The notes under the pieces were generated by a model that was not told where the DNA came from, made no database searches, and worked only from the letters and a program-made list of their open reading frames with translations. Positions 1-13,154 of a stretch of 64,000 bases of DNA are shown piece by piece. Origin of the DNA: Mycobacterium sp. (GTDB lineage Bacteria > Actinomycetota > Actinomycetes > Mycobacteriales > Mycobacteriaceae); contig JAGYKK010000017.1 of assembly GCA_018401645.1 (NCBI GenBank), forward strand, positions 1-64,000, written 5' to 3'. Each line of letters begins with the position of its first letter. The first letter of the stretch is position 1. A program made the position numbers and the translations under genes.

Positions 1-162
1 GTTGCCGATCACCTGGGCGGCTTGTTGAGTGAGCCCCTGATGCTGGCGCTGAGCGTCTTCAATGGCCTGCTGAATCTGGACCTTGGGGTCGGCGTATTCG
101 TCGACCTTGGAGCCGAACAACGCCATCAGGTACTTCCACGCCTTGACGAACGGATTGGCCAT
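1..162 (-). CDS. pspA: PspA/IM30 family protein (35 kDa antigen), N-terminal part
   Basis: Partial gene: 54 codons are visible and the rest lies beyond the left edge. The ATG at 162 gives a protein beginning [16 protein letters not shown], followed by a charged, glutamine-rich stretch ([14 protein letters not shown]) typical of the first amphipathic helix and start of the coiled coil in PspA/IM30 proteins. The mycobacterial homologue (35 kDa antigen, Rv2744c) is a peripheral membrane protein that protects the envelope under stress. It lies directly downstream of clgR on the same strand, with 125 bp between them, matching the clgR-pspA operon of M. tuberculosis in which ClgR activates pspA. 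Only the N terminus is seen, so the length cannot be compared with the family. Confidence 0.9.
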   Translation of the reverse strand, partial: MANPFVKAWKYLMALFGSKVDEYADPKVQIQQAIEDAQRQHQGLTQQAAQVIGN

Positions 163-287
163 CTGTGTTGTCCCGCCTTCGAGTGAGTGCCGCTTGATCA
201 GAGTCGACGCTCAATTTATCGGTTCCGGCGGGCAGACCACACCCCGGTTCCAAACTCGGTCGTAAAAACCCAGTATGAGCGCCCGAA

Positions 288-593
288 TCAGGCGACGGCC
301 AGAGCGGCGCTGCGTTCACTGACGCCGACCAGAGCGGCGCTGCGTTCAACCGCCTCCTGGCAGGCCATCTCGGTTCCGGCATCACAGAGCACCCGGGACA
401 AGGGAACGTCCAGGGCGGCGCAGATGGCGCTGAGCAACTCGCTGGAGGCCTCCTTGCGCCCTCGCTCGACCTCCGAGAGGTAACCCAGGCTCACTCGCGC
501 AGAATCGGAGACCTCGCGCAATGTGCGCCCCTGGGACGTGCGGGCACGCCGCAGCACATCACCAATTACTGCTCGCAGTACTACAGCCGCCAT
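288..593 (-). CDS. clgR: ClgR, XRE-family transcriptional activator of Clp proteases
   Basis: 101 residues. A helix-turn-helix of the XRE/Cro type covers roughly residues 12-65 ([28 protein letters not shown]). ClgR activates clp protease genes and the psp envelope-stress operon in actinobacteria. The start is set at ATG 593 because GAGGAGG lies 7 nt upstream; an upstream in-frame start would add 18 residues not found in M. tuberculosis ClgR. The C terminus ends in ALAVA, like the ssrA-like tail through which mycobacterial ClgR is degraded by ClpP, so activator and target protease form a loop. A 30-bp duplication near the stop repeats ERSAAL (see repeat entry). An ECF-type promoter lies about 40 bp upstream. 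Confidence 0.92.
   Translation of the reverse strand: MAAVVLRAVIGDVLRRARTSQGRTLREVSDSARVSLGYLSEVERGRKEASSELLSAICAALDVPLSRVLCDAGTEMACQEAVERSAALVGVSERSAALAVA
299..348. repeat. 30-bp-period direct duplication in the clgR C-terminal coding region
   Basis: The 20-mer CCAGAGCGGCGCTGCGTTCA occurs at 299-318 and again at 329-348. In ClgR it produces two copies of ERSAAL just before the ALAVA tail. It is probably a recent in-frame slippage duplication that lengthens the linker before the degradation signal. Confidence 0.85.
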
Positions 594-629
594 GGCGCAT
601 CCTCCTCGAGTTGTCGCGTCACCCTCTGC

Positions 630-655
630 AACGCCTGAGTTCGCCATTCCGTTCC
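630..655 (-). promoter_or_regulatory. ECF (SigE/SigH-like) promoter of clgR
   Basis: On the minus strand GGAAC (651-655) is followed after 17 nt by CGTT (630-633), the spacing and sequence of mycobacterial SigE/SigH -35 and -10 elements. It lies upstream of the clgR start at 593, in the 97-bp gap after pgsA3. Known biology: clgR is part of the SigE response in M. tuberculosis. The sequence match is seen; the choice of sigma factor is inferred. Confidence 0.6.
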
Positions 656-690
656 CATCGGACGCCCAGCGCCCGGCTGCCCCGCGGCGC

Positions 691-1284
691 TCAGTGAACG
701 CGGGGGGCCTGCAAGGCCGAGCGCAGGTAGTCCAAGCCGGTCACCACAGTCAGCAGGATCGCGGCGCCCATGACCACCCAGGCCACCGTCAGCCAGGGCC
801 CTGACCAGCTGTCTAAAGGAAGAATGAACAACCCGATCGCGACCGCCTGCACGAGGGTCTTGAGCTTTCCGCCACGACTCGCCGGGATCACTCCCCTGCT
901 GATCACCGCGAACCGCAGCGTTGTGATACCAATCTCACGCACCAGAATCACGACCGTCACCCACCACGGCATGTCGCCGAGTATGGACAAGCCGATCAGC
1001 GCCGCACCAATAAGCATCTTGTCCGCGATCGGGTCGGCAAGCTTCCCAAACTCTGTTTCCAGGTGATAGCTACGGGCCAACGAACCATCGAGCCGGTCGG
1101 TCAGCACGGCGACAGCAAAGATAATGAACGCGATGATCCTGCTTTGATTGTAGTGGCCGTCGCCGGCGAATAGGAATAGCAAAAAGACCGGGACCAGAAT
1201 CAGCCGCAGAACGGTCAGCAGGTTGGCGATATTGGCAACCGGCACACGCCGGGCAGCCGGCGGAGTTTGGGGTTTGCCCGACAC
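691..1284 (-). CDS. pgsA3: CDP-diacylglycerol-glycerol-3-phosphate 3-phosphatidyltransferase
   Basis: Integral membrane CDP-alcohol phosphatidyltransferase that makes phosphatidylglycerophosphate, the precursor of phosphatidylglycerol and cardiolipin. The signature D-x2-D-G-x2-A-R-x8-G-x3-D-x3-D is complete ([13 protein letters not shown], then [12 protein letters not shown]). Several hydrophobic helices follow ([30 protein letters not shown]). No ATG is available. GTG 1284 is preferred because GTG 1365 would overlap the divergent gene at 1341, but neither has a convincing ribosome-binding site; the GTG 1284 product is about 197 residues against about 209 in M. tuberculosis. It sits upstream of clgR on the same strand, as in other mycobacteria. 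Confidence 0.88.
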   Translation of the reverse strand: MSGKPQTPPAARRVPVANIANLLTVLRLILVPVFLLFLFAGDGHYNQSRIIAFIIFAVAVLTDRLDGSLARSYHLETEFGKLADPIADKMLIGAALIGLSILGDMPWWVTVVILVREIGITTLRFAVISRGVIPASRGGKLKTLVQAVAIGLFILPLDSWSGPWLTVAWVVMGAAILLTVVTGLDYLRSALQAPRVH

Positions 1285-1340
1285 GGACTTCAGGGTATCG
1301 GTTCGCCGGTCGCCGAACCGCGAGCCGATAGTGTTGCGCC

Positions 1341-1892
1341 GTGTCCGACTCGTCGCCCGGGGCACCGTCGGTCGACGGCCCCCAGTTTGGGATGGACCGC
1401 GAAGTCGTCATCCGCCGGGCCCGCACATCCGACGTGCCCGAGATCAAACGGCTGGTCGACACCTACGCGGGGAAGATTCTGCTGGAGAAGAATCTCGTCA
1501 CGCTCTACGAGGCGGTGCAGGAATTCTGGATCGCCGAGGCCAGCGGCACTGCGCTCGGCTGCGGGGCACTGCACGTGTTGTGGTCCGACCTCGGCGAAGT
1601 GCGCACCGTGGCGGTGGACCCGAGTATGCGGGGCCGGGGCATCGGACATGCGATCGTGGCGCGACTGCTCGATGTGGCTCGCGAACTGCAGTTACAGCGA
1701 GTGTTCGTGCTGACGTTCGAGACCGGTTTCTTCGCCGGCCACGGCTTCACCGAGATAGAGGGAACCCCGGTCACCGCGGAGGTGTACGAGGAGATGCGCC
1801 GCTCCTACGACGTCGGCGTCGCGGAGTTTCTCGACCTCAGTTACGTCAAGCCCAACATCCTGGGCAATACCCGGATGCTGCTGGTTCTGTGA
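1341..1892 (+). CDS. argA: L-glutamate N-acetyltransferase (GNAT family)
   Basis: 183 residues, single GNAT domain. It closely follows the mycobacterial ArgA pattern (Rv2747): VIRRARTSDVPEIKRLVDTY at the N terminus, LWSDLGEVRTVAVDP, and the acetyl-CoA-binding loop RGRGIGHAIVARL. The enzyme acetylates glutamate (or glutamine) from acetyl-CoA, the first step of arginine synthesis. The GTG at 1341 gives a longer N terminus; an ATG at 1392 (MDREVVIRRA) is an alternative start closer to the M. tuberculosis protein. Transcribed divergently from pgsA3 and convergent with ftsK, with only 10 bp between stops. Confidence 0.87.
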   Translation: MSDSSPGAPSVDGPQFGMDREVVIRRARTSDVPEIKRLVDTYAGKILLEKNLVTLYEAVQEFWIAEASGTALGCGALHVLWSDLGEVRTVAVDPSMRGRGIGHAIVARLLDVARELQLQRVFVLTFETGFFAGHGFTEIEGTPVTAEVYEEMRRSYDVGVAEFLDLSYVKPNILGNTRMLLVL

Positions 1893-1902
1893 CGGGCCCG
1901 GC

Positions 1903-3714
1903 TCAGATTTCCTCGGGCACCCCGAAGTCTCCGTCGCCGTCGCCCCCGACGGCCGTACCATTAATGCCTCGGATCAGGTTCAGCGTCGCCGCCAACTCGT
2001 CGGGTTTGACCAACACCTCGCGGGCCTTCGAACCTTCCGACGGCCCGACTATGCCGCGGTTCTCCATCAGGTCCATCAGCCGGCCAGCCTTGGCGAAACC
2101 GACCCGCAACTTGCGCTGCAGCATCGACGTAGACCCGAATTGACTGGAAACCACCAATTCGGTGGCCTGCAGGAGCAGGTCCATGTCGTCTCCGATGTCC
2201 GGGTCGACATCGGTGCGCTCCCCGGTGGTCTTGGTGGCGGTGACACCCGCGTTGTACTCCGGTTCGGCCTGTTCCTTGCACGCCTGCACCACGGCGTGAA
2301 TCTCCTCGTCGGTGATGAAAGCGCCCTGCAGTCGGATCGGCTTGTTGGAGCCCATCGGCAGGAAGAGCGCATCGCCCATCCCGATCAGTTTCTCCGCGCC
2401 GGGCTGGTCGAGGATCACTCGGCTGTCGGTCAGCGATGACGTCGCAAATGCCAGTCTGGACGGCACGTTGGTCTTGATGAGGCCGGTGACCACGTCCACT
2501 GACGGTCGCTGCGTGGCCAAAACGAGGTGAATACCCGCAGCGCGGGCCTTCTGGGTGATCCGCACGATCGCCTCCTCCACATCGCGAGGTGCCGTCATCA
2601 TCAGGTCGGCCAACTCGTCGACGATCGCGACGATGTAGGGATAGGGCTTGTACTCGCGCTGACTGCCGAGCGGCGTCGAGATCTCCCCCGAGCGCACCTT
2701 GGAGTTGAAATCATCGATGTGGCGCACCCTGCAGGCCTGCATGTCCTGGTAGCGCTGCTCCATCTCCTCGACCAACCAGGCCAGCGCGGCGGCAGCCTTC
2801 TTCGGCGCAGTGATGATCGGGGTGATCAGATGCGGAATGCCTTCGTACGGCGTCAGTTCCACCATCTTGGGGTCGATGAGGATCATCCGGACTTCCTCCG
2901 GCGTCGCTCTGGCGAGCAGCGACACGAGCATCGAGTTGACGAAGCTGGACTTGCCGGACCCGGTGGAGCCGGCTACCAGAAGGTGCGGCATCTTGGCCAG
3001 ATTGGCCGAGATGAAATCGCCCTCGATGTCCTTGCCCAGTCCGATGACCAGCGGGTGGTGGTCACGACGAGTCGAGGCGGCCGTGAGCACGTCGGCTAGT
3101 CGAACCATTTCACGGTCGGTGTTGGGTACCTCGATACCCACCGCGGATTTGCCTGGGATCGGCGCCAGCATTCGCACGCTTTCGGTGGCCACCGCGTAGG
3201 CGATGTTGCGTTGCAGCGCAGTGATCTTCTCGACTTTGACGCCGGGGCCGAGTTCCACCTCATACCGGGTGACGGTCGGCCCGCGGGTGCACCCGGTGAC
3301 CGCGGCGTCGACCTTGAACTGGTCCAGAACCGAGGTGATCGCATCGACCATCTGGTCATTGGCCGAACTCCGCCGCTTGGGCGGATCACCAGATATCAAC
3401 AGGTCCAGTGGCGGCAGCGAGTAGGTGCCGTCCACTACCCGGTCGATCGGCTTCGCCGCCGGCTTGGAAGTACCGCCTTCAGGATTTCCTATGGCAGGAT
3501 TTCCCGTGCCGGGATTCCCGGCTACCGGGGTCGTCTTCTTACGCCGGGGCTTGATCGGTTCGGTGAGGCTCCAGGCCGTGGCAGCTGCATCATCGAGTGG
3601 GTAATTGTCATGCGGCGTGCCGGCGGGACCCGGAGCACCCGGCCGAAGCGGCTGTCTGGCGGCCCTGCGGGCGCGCAGGCCCTCAGCGGATTCGTCCGAA
3701 AGGGTCGTGGTCAC
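1903..3714 (-). CDS. ftsK: DNA translocase FtsK, linker plus motor and gamma domains
   Basis: 603-codon open frame holding the C-terminal part of FtsK. An acidic linker is followed by the RecA-like hexameric motor: Walker [10 protein letters not shown] near residue 252, Walker [12 protein letters not shown], and [17 protein letters not shown]-terminal winged-helix gamma domain ([20 protein letters not shown]) binds KOPS DNA and activates XerCD. FtsK pumps chromosome ends through the division septum. In mycobacteria it normally has about 830-880 residues; the membrane-spanning N terminus lies upstream (3715-4551) but in different reading frames. The ATG at 3714 is therefore not the true start but the first Met after the last frame break. 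Confidence 0.93.
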   Translation of the reverse strand: MTTTLSDESAEGLRARRAARQPLRPGAPGPAGTPHDNYPLDDAAATAWSLTEPIKPRRKKTTPVAGNPGTGNPAIGNPEGGTSKPAAKPIDRVVDGTYSLPPLDLLISGDPPKRRSSANDQMVDAITSVLDQFKVDAAVTGCTRGPTVTRYEVELGPGVKVEKITALQRNIAYAVATESVRMLAPIPGKSAVGIEVPNTDREMVRLADVLTAASTRRDHHPLVIGLGKDIEGDFISANLAKMPHLLVAGSTGSGKSSFVNSMLVSLLARATPEEVRMILIDPKMVELTPYEGIPHLITPIITAPKKAAAALAWLVEEMEQRYQDMQACRVRHIDDFNSKVRSGEISTPLGSQREYKPYPYIVAIVDELADLMMTAPRDVEEAIVRITQKARAAGIHLVLATQRPSVDVVTGLIKTNVPSRLAFATSSLTDSRVILDQPGAEKLIGMGDALFLPMGSNKPIRLQGAFITDEEIHAVVQACKEQAEPEYNAGVTATKTTGERTDVDPDIGDDMDLLLQATELVVSSQFGSTSMLQRKLRVGFAKAGRLMDLMENRGIVGPSEGSKAREVLVKPDELAATLNLIRGINGTAVGGDGDGDFGVPEEI

Positions 3715-4551
3715 ACCCCCGATGACACCGGAGCCGAACGTGCCGCTGTCGTCGTACTCGTCGTCATAATCGTCGTAGTACCCGTCGCCGTAATCCCCGT
3801 CGCCGTAATCCCGGTCGCCGTGGCGGCCGCGGGTGAAGCGAACATGGCATGCAGCGTCGCGGGCACCTCCCAGTGGTGGTTCCGGTGATCAGCAGCACCC
3901 CGAACCCGACCGCGCCGATCAGCAGTGGGTCGCGATCCACGTCGTCAGTCCGTCCGACAGCGGCCCGCCGATGACGAATCCGATGAAGCCACCGGCGCGT
4001 TGCCGGTCGACCGGCCCGGCCGGCGATCCCGACCACAGGTGCCACAGTCCGAGTACCGGCAGGCCGATCATCGCCGAACCGAGAACCAGTCGCGGGCGGG
4101 CTTCCGGGTAGGGCTCTGTGCGCATCAACACCAAAGCCGTCGCGGCGACCAGAAGCGAAGCAGGATCACCGCTGCCCCGACGAGGGTGCGCAGAACCGAG
4201 TCGATCCAGGCCCCGACCGGACGGGCGGCGTCAAACCAGCACGCTGCGGCGATGATCACCGCAAGCGCCAGTAGTCCCAGAGCGATGCCATCCCGACGGT
4301 GCGCGGGTTCGATGTCGCGGGCCCGACCGACCGACCTCGCGGTCGATCCGGCACCGCGGGCCACCATCAGCCAGGACGCGCGTGCGGCCCGACCACCGGC
4401 GGCCGCCGTGACAGCCAGCTTCGACGGGCCTTTCCGGGCCGTCGGCGGAATCGGTGGTTTCCCGGCGCGCCGGCGCCCGCTTCGCGGGTTGCGTTTTACC
4501 CTTTGAACTGGTCGTTCGCGCGCCAGAGCGAGCGGCCGTCTTATTTGCCAT
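3715..4551 (-). pseudogene. ftsK: FtsK N-terminal membrane region, broken by several frameshifts
   Basis: Reading the minus strand from ATG 4551 gives MANKTAARSGARTTS, the basic N terminus of mycobacterial FtsK. The match then jumps frames: RDGIALGLLALAVIIAAACW and DAARPVGAWIDSVLRT (about 4190-4310), VLMRTEPYPEARPRLVLGSA and GGFIGFVIGGPLSDGL (about 3930-4130), then a Gly-Asp-Tyr-rich acidic linker at 3760-3830. These are the expected membrane helices in the expected order, so the gene is full length but at least four single-base shifts interrupt it. FtsK is normally essential in mycobacteria, so sequencing or assembly indels are the likelier cause; true disruption cannot be ruled out. Confidence 0.8.
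3781..3825. repeat. 15-bp tandem repeat in the FtsK linker
   Basis: Two perfect copies of CCCGTCGCCGTAATC (3781-3795, 3796-3810) and a diverged third copy (3811-3825). On the minus strand they encode repeated Asp-Tyr-Gly-Asp-Gly units in the acidic linker between the FtsK membrane and motor domains. Confidence 0.8.
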
Positions 4552-4627
4552 GCGCGCCGGGTTGTGCCAATAGTCCCATCTGCACCATGTGCAACACGGA
4601 TCTAAGCGGGCCGTTGCCAGACCGCAA

Positions 4628-5082
4628 TCAATCGGCGAATGCCGAGCTCAGCCGCAGCCCGGCGGGCCTCGGCCACGAGTGGCGCGAACGCTCGGAGTCG
4701 GAGGCCGGGATCAGCGGTGGTACCGCGACTGGCTCACCGGCGTCGTCGACGGCCACCATGGTGAAGTACGAGCTGTTGGTGTGACGTCGGGAGCCATCGG
4801 ATGTTCTCGGTATCGACCTGATGCCCACCTCCAGGAGGTCCGGCCGGTGTAGTTCACCCTCGCCGAACGACAGCTCCCCCACCCGGATGGCGTCCCGGAA
4901 GAACGCGATCCACCGACAACTTTGATCACGACGTAGGTGCCGCGTAGCGCTGGCGCATGAATACGCCTGATCGAGCAGTTTCAGCAGCGTGCCGCCGTGG
5001 ACCTTGCCGGAGAAGTTCACTTCATGTCCGGGGTCATCAGGACCGTCATATAGAGCGACTTGCCGACTTCGCGCTGTCCCAT
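4628..5082 (-). pseudogene. Acyl-CoA thioesterase (hotdog fold), frameshifted
   Basis: Starting at ATG 5082 the minus strand reads MGQREVGKSLYMTVLMTPDM, then continues in another frame as NFSGKVHGGTLLKLLDQ, the helix-entry motif of YciA/BACH-type acyl-CoA thioesterases (N-x-G/S-x-x-H-G-G). Later fragments (RRHTNSSYFTMVAVDD, AGEPVAVPPLIPASDSER) complete a hotdog domain of the usual length. These enzymes hydrolyse acyl-CoA to free acid and CoA in the cytoplasm. At least two frame changes separate the pieces, so as written the gene cannot make the whole protein. It is divergent from the ABM-family gene at 5153. Confidence 0.72.
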
Positions 5083-5152
5083 GCCGCGCCCTTTCGTTGA
5101 TCGGTCACAATCTACGGTGGAAGAAACCCGATCAAACCCAGGAGCCACCCAC

Positions 5153-5416
5153 ATGCCACGTCGTCGTCGTCGTCGTTCACCGCCAAGCCCGAGTCCGTCG
5201 ATGAGGTACGCACCGCCTGCGTGAGCGCCATCAGGCCGTCCACGACGAGCCAGGGTGCAGCTTCTTTCCACTACACCAGACCGGTGACACGTTCCTGTTC
5301 ATCGAGCAGTGGGCCGATGCCGATGCCCGCAAAGCTCACGGCGCGGCCCCGGCGATCAGCGTGTTCGGCGCGATCGGCGGGCACCTCGCAGGGCGCCCGA
5401 TATCAAGATGCTCTGA
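5153..5416 (+). pseudogene. Antibiotic biosynthesis monooxygenase (ABM) family protein, frameshifted
   Basis: AGGAG at about 5140 precedes ATG 5153. Pieces in different frames read FTAKPESVDEVR, GCSFF, then GDTFLFIEQWADADARKAHG and VFGAIGGHL, the layout of a small (about 90-residue) dimeric alpha-beta ABM domain; M. tuberculosis Rv2749 occupies the same position. Such domains often act as monooxygenases or quinone-modifying enzymes, but no substrate can be assigned. At least three single-base shifts interrupt it. It precedes an SDR gene on the same strand, as Rv2749-Rv2750 do. Confidence 0.65.
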
Positions 5417-5466
5417 ATCCGTCCGGCCAGGAATCGGCCAAAGGGCCAATTGCGCCTGAAATCGCC

Positions 5467-6277
5467 ATGGGCGAACGGAGCATCCCCTGAAGGGTCGAGT
5501 CGCCTTCATCACCGGTGCGGCCCACGGCGGGGCCGCGCCCATGCGATCAAGCTGGCCTGCGCGGGCGCCGAGCATCATCGCCGTCGACCTGTGCAATCAG
5601 ATCGCCAGCGTTCCCTACCCGCTGGCCAGCCCAGGCGACCTTGCGGCAACGGTCAAACTCGTCGAAGACACCGGGGCACACATCGTGGCCAGGCAAGCCG
5701 ACGATCCGTGAACGCGCCGAACTGAAGACCGCACTGGCCGGGGAATCGCGAACTCGGCCGACTCGACATCGTGATCGCCGCGCTGGGATCGCCCCGATGA
5801 CGATGCGAACGCCTGGCAGGACGTACTCGACGTCAACCTCACCGGTGTCTACAACACCGTCGACGTGGCGATGCGACCGCTGATCAAACAGGGCGAGGGC
5901 GGATCTGTCGTGCTGACCAGCTCAGTGGCCGGCCTGGGTGACGTCGGCGCCCCGATGGGGGTTGCTCGGTTACACCGTGGCCAAACACGGCGTCGTCGGT
6001 TTGATGCGCGCCTACGCCAATTTTCTTGCCGCGTACAACATCCGGGTCAATTCGGTTCACCCGGCCGGCGTCAACACACCGATGATCGACAACAGTTCTG
6101 CGATCCTGGTTGAAGGCCTCGCCCAGTTGGACAATGCCGGACCGGATATGACCAATGCGCTTCCGGTACAGACACTGGAGCCAGGACATCGCCAACGCCG
6201 TTTTCTGGCTGGTGTCGGACGCCGCCAGATACGTCTGGAGTTTCACTTCCAGTGGACGCCGGCTTTGTGAACAAGCG

Positions 6278-6281
<4 letters not shown>
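5467..6281 (+). pseudogene. Short-chain dehydrogenase/reductase (Rv2750-like), multiply frameshifted
   Basis: Beginning at ATG 5467 the plus strand carries, in changing frames, [14 protein letters not shown] (NAD-binding glycine motif), [64 protein letters not shown] (catalytic Tyr-x3-Lys) and [18 protein letters not shown]. The order and the insertion after the first strand fit the classical SDR group of the mycofactocin-associated type found in mycobacteria. At least five shifts break the frame. The stop TAG (6279-6281) overlaps the stop of the convergent RNase J gene. Function: NAD(P)-dependent oxidation of an unknown alcohol. Confidence 0.75.
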
Positions 6282-8894
<2,613 letters not shown>

Positions 8895-8920
8895 TCACCG
8901 GTTGGGGGTGGCCGGCCGCG

Positions 8921-9403
8921 TCAGGGGCGCAGGTAGTCGTAAAACCGATAACGCAACCCGGACCCGCTGTCCTGCCATTCCCCGGCGGTTCCGATCCAGG
9001 ATTCGTCAAGCATCGGGGCCAGAGTGTCGTCGTCGTGCAGGTGCAGATCGATGTCCACCTCGGTGACCTCGCACCGGGTGGCCAGCGGCATGGCGAGATG
9101 GTAGATCTCCGCCCCGCCGATCACCCAGGTGTCGGCGCTGGAGAGAGCGGCCTCGAGGGAGTCGACGACCTCGGCACCCTCGGCCCGATAGTCGGGGTTG
9201 CGACTGACGACGACGTTGCGCCGACCCGGGAGCGGCCGGAACCTCACCGGCAGTGACTCCCAGGTCCGCCGCCCCATCACCACGGTGTGTCCCATGGTCA
9301 GCCGCTTGAAGTGCGCCATGTCCTCCGGCAACGACCACGGGATGGTGCCGTCGCGACCGATGACCCCGGACGTGGATTGGGCCCAGATCAGTCCCACCGT
9401 CAT
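8921..9403 (-). CDS. dfrA: Dihydrofolate reductase
   Basis: 160 residues, about the length of M. tuberculosis DHFR. It reduces dihydrofolate with NADPH to regenerate tetrahydrofolate. Motifs: [20 protein letters not shown], then [20 protein letters not shown] with the acidic substrate-binding Asp in [24 protein letters not shown], and the NADPH loop [14 protein letters not shown]. Start ATG 9403 overlaps the thyA stop by 4 bp (ATGA), so it is the second gene of a thyA-dfrA operon; the two enzymes act consecutively because thymidylate synthase releases dihydrofolate. Confidence 0.96.
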   Translation of the reverse strand: MTVGLIWAQSTSGVIGRDGTIPWSLPEDMAHFKRLTMGHTVVMGRRTWESLPVRFRPLPGRRNVVVSRNPDYRAEGAEVVDSLEAALSSADTWVIGGAEIYHLAMPLATRCEVTEVDIDLHLHDDDTLAPMLDESWIGTAGEWQDSGSGLRYRFYDYLRP

Positions 9404-10200
9404 ACGGCTACGGGCGCCTTGATCGCCGGGTGCGGATCGTAATTGCGGATCTCGATATCGTCGTAGGTGTAATCGAAGATTGAATCCCGCTGGGCAAGAA
9501 CAAGTTCCGGATAGGGCCGCGGGTCCCGACTCAGCTGTTCGGTGACCTGCTCGACGTGGTTATCGTAGATGTGGCAGTCACCACCGGTCCAGATGAAATC
9601 GCCCACTTTCAGTCCGGCCTGGGCGGCCATCATGTGGGTCAGCAGCGCGTAGCTGGCGATGTTGAACGGCACGCCCAGGAAAAGGTCGGCGCTGCGCTGA
9701 TAGAGCTGGCAGCTGAGCCTGCCGTCGGCGACGTAGAACTGGAAGAACGCATGACACGGCGCTAGTGCCATCTTCGGGATGTCGGCGACATTCCAGGCTG
9801 AGACGATGATCCGCCGGGAGTCAGGATCGGTCCGTAACTGCTCCAGCGCGGCGCTGATCTGATCAATGTGTTCACCGGTCGGCGTCGGCCAGGACCGCCA
9901 TTGCACCCCGTAGACCGGCCCGAGATCACCGGTGGGCGAGGCCCATTCATCCCAGATGGTGACACCGTGGCCCGTCAGCCATTCGACGTTGGAATCACCG
10001 CGGAGGAACCACAGCAGCTCGTAGACCACCGATTTGAGGTGAACTTTCTTGGTGGTGATCAGGGGGAAGCCGGCCGAGAGGTCGTAGCGCAATTGGTGAC
10101 CGAACACGCTGCGGGTGCCGGTACCGGTGCGGTCGGCCTTCGGCGTGCCGGACTTCATGACCAGGCGCAGGAGATCCTCGTACGGGGTGGGAATCGGCAC
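9400..10200 (-). CDS. thyA: Thymidylate synthase
   Basis: 266 residues from GTG 10200 ([20 protein letters not shown]), the length and start seen in M. tuberculosis ThyA; further upstream codons would run into the divergent gene. Methylates dUMP with methylenetetrahydrofolate. Motifs: [26 protein letters not shown], the catalytic cysteine in [24 protein letters not shown] and GDCHIYDNH. Forms an overlapping operon with dfrA. No flavin-dependent ThyX is present in this window. Confidence 0.96.
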   Translation of the reverse strand: MPIPTPYEDLLRLVMKSGTPKADRTGTGTRSVFGHQLRYDLSAGFPLITTKKVHLKSVVYELLWFLRGDSNVEWLTGHGVTIWDEWASPTGDLGPVYGVQWRSWPTPTGEHIDQISAALEQLRTDPDSRRIIVSAWNVADIPKMALAPCHAFFQFYVADGRLSCQLYQRSADLFLGVPFNIASYALLTHMMAAQAGLKVGDFIWTGGDCHIYDNHVEQVTEQLSRDPRPYPELVLAQRDSIFDYTYDDIEIRNYDPHPAIKAPVAV

Positions 10201-10243
10201 GCGATTCAGCTTACGTCCGGGCGCGGGGAGTAGAAACGGTGCC

Positions 10244-10984
10244 ATGCCGACCATCACCGACTCGATCATTACGCCGGACGGAACCTGCCCGGTCACGTTC
10301 GCCACGCCGGATACGGCCGGCCCATGGCCCGGGATCGTGATGTACCCCGACGCCGGCGGCGCCCGGGAGGTGTTCCGCGCAATGGCCACCCGGCTCGCGG
10401 GGCTGGGATACGCCGTCCTGGTACCCGACGTCTACTACCGCAGCGGCGCGTGGGCGCCATTCGACATGGCCGGGGTGTTCGAAGACCCGGGCGAACGCCG
10501 CCGCCTGTTCGCCATGATGAAGGCAATCACTGCAGAGGTGATGGCCGCCGACGCGATTCGGTTTTTTGATTATCTGGCGGCCCGCCCTGAGGTGTCCGGG
10601 CAGCGGTTCGGCACATGCGGCTACTGCATGGGCGGGCGCACGTCGCTGATTGTCGCCGGGCGGGTGCCGGACCGCGTCGCCGCGGCGATGTCGTTTCACG
10701 GCGGCGGACTTGCTTCCGACGATGCCGACAGCCCGCATCTGCTGGCACCGGTGATCACCGCCGCGGTGTACGTCGGTGCCGCGGAGAACGATGCGTCCTA
10801 CACCCCGGAGCAGTCCCGACTCCTCAATGCCACGCTCACCGGAGCCGGCGTCGCGCACACCATCGAGTGGTATTCCGCGGCGCACGGATTCGCGGTCCCC
10901 GACAATGGGCCCTACGACGAGGCAGCCGCCGAACGGCACTGGCAGGCGATGGCCGATTTCTTCGCGACGACGTTAGTTCCGTGA
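10244..10984 (+). CDS. Dienelactone hydrolase family protein
   Basis: 246 residues from ATG 10244. Alpha/beta hydrolase of the dienelactone hydrolase family: the nucleophile is the Cys of the GYCMGG elbow (residue about 128), with Asp in [13 protein letters not shown] and His in [10 protein letters not shown] completing the triad. [11 protein letters not shown] and [11 protein letters not shown] are typical of the family. Homologue of Rv2765, next to thyA in M. tuberculosis too. The natural substrate is unknown; some relatives hydrolyse lactones from ring cleavage. It is divergent from thyA (43 bp apart) and its 3' end overlaps the convergent membrane protein gene by 12 bp. Confidence 0.88.
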   Translation: MPTITDSIITPDGTCPVTFATPDTAGPWPGIVMYPDAGGAREVFRAMATRLAGLGYAVLVPDVYYRSGAWAPFDMAGVFEDPGERRRLFAMMKAITAEVMAADAIRFFDYLAARPEVSGQRFGTCGYCMGGRTSLIVAGRVPDRVAAAMSFHGGGLASDDADSPHLLAPVITAAVYVGAAENDASYTPEQSRLLNATLTGAGVAHTIEWYSAAHGFAVPDNGPYDEAAAERHWQAMADFFATTLVP

Positions 10985-11440
10985 CTCATGCTGGTCCGGG
11001 TTCCTGCGGGACCTCCGAAACTCGCGCAGGATGCCACGCGCGGAATACAGGCCGAGGACGGCAGAGAGCACGATGAGGAAGATCAGTGTCACTAACCAAT
11101 TGGTCCGATCGTGCGGCACGTTCCACCACACGATGGTGAACAACACTGAGCAAAAAAACAACACGCCGTCGCGCCAGTTGCCTTTGTAGGACGACGCCGC
11201 GTCGCGGAGTTGCCGGGTTCGCTCGGTACTGACCACCAGGTCGGCGATCCGCACATCGATGCTCGATTTCAGCGCGGCCCGCAACTCGACATCTTCGGGC
11301 GGAATCTTCTCGAGCAGTTCCAAGTCGTCCTTGATCATCCCGCGATAGTCCGGACCCTTAATCGTCCCTGCCAACACACCCATCAACACGCCGCCGGCGA
11401 TCGGCGCCGCTCCGAACGCCACATCAGCGATCACGGACAT
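10973..11440 (-). CDS. Small membrane protein of unknown function
   Basis: 155 residues, not recognised as a named family. Residues 1-26 are hydrophobic and glycine/alanine-rich (FGAAPIAGGVLMGVLAG). A charged helical region follows (MIKDDLELLEKIPPEDVEL, then RIADLVVSTERTRQLRDA), and two hydrophobic helices at the end (VLFFCSVLFTIVWW, WLVTLIFLIVLSAVLGLYSA) precede a basic tail RRSRRNP. It starts 7 bp after the stop of the upstream flavodoxin-like gene and is probably the last gene of the dapB operon. A short separate protein at 62366 also couples one membrane helix to a charged tail, but no homology is claimed. Confidence 0.65.
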   Translation of the reverse strand: MSVIADVAFGAAPIAGGVLMGVLAGTIKGPDYRGMIKDDLELLEKIPPEDVELRAALKSSIDVRIADLVVSTERTRQLRDAASSYKGNWRDGVLFFCSVLFTIVWWNVPHDRTNWLVTLIFLIVLSAVLGLYSARGILREFRRSRRNPDQHESRN

Positions 11441-11447
11441 GACTGCC

Positions 11448-11896
11448 TCATTTCATCAGCAGGGCTGCCAGGGTGCCGCCCAATTGGTAGGCCTTCTCCC
11501 GCACGGCGGCATCGACGACGTCCGTCACCTCGAGGGTGTCAGCCGATCTGACCAGCGCCAGGCCGCCTGCAATCCGTTCGACGGCCGTCACAGCACCGGC
11601 TGTGTCGTTGTTGCCGTGCACCCACAGACCGTAAGGCCGGGCGGCGACGTAATCCAGAACCGGGTAGTACACCGTGTCGAAGAAGTGTTTGAGCGCCCCG
11701 GACATGTAGCCGAAGTTGGCAGGTGTGCCGAACAGGTATCCGTCGGCCCCGAGCAGGTCGCTGACGGTGGCGGCCAGCGCCGGGCGGACCACCACGTCCA
11801 CGCCGGTGATCTCGGGGTCACGGGCTCCGGCCAGAACGCCTTCGAGCAGTTCGCGGGTGGCCGGCGACGGGGTGTGATGAACGACCAGGAGCGTGC

Positions 11897-11900
<4 letters not shown>
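11448..11900 (-). CDS. Flavodoxin/NAD(P)H-dependent FMN reductase-like protein
   Basis: 150 residues with a flavodoxin-like fold: first strand LLVVHHTPSPATRELL (phosphate-binding loop), then LLGADGYLFGTPANFGYMSG, a classic FMN-ring contact motif (GTPxNFG), and HFFDTVYYPVL. Homologous to Rv2771c. The redox partner is unknown. Its ATG overlaps the preceding gene by 4 bp (11897-11900), so it is translated with dapB and the small membrane protein. Confidence 0.85.
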
Positions 11901-13134
<1,234 letters not shown>

Positions 13135-13138
13135 CTAT

Positions 13139-13154
13139 TCGAACATGAGTTCGA
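13139..13154 (+). promoter_or_regulatory. LexA SOS box over the start codon
   Basis: TCGAACATGAGTTCGA is a perfect palindromic arrangement TCGAAC-N4-GTTCGA, the LexA operator consensus of mycobacteria and other Gram-positive bacteria. The central ATGA contains the start codon (13145-13147) of the HNH gene, so LexA bound here would cover the translation start and, if transcription is nearly leaderless, the promoter. It lies 47 bp from the divergent dapB start. Confidence 0.85.
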
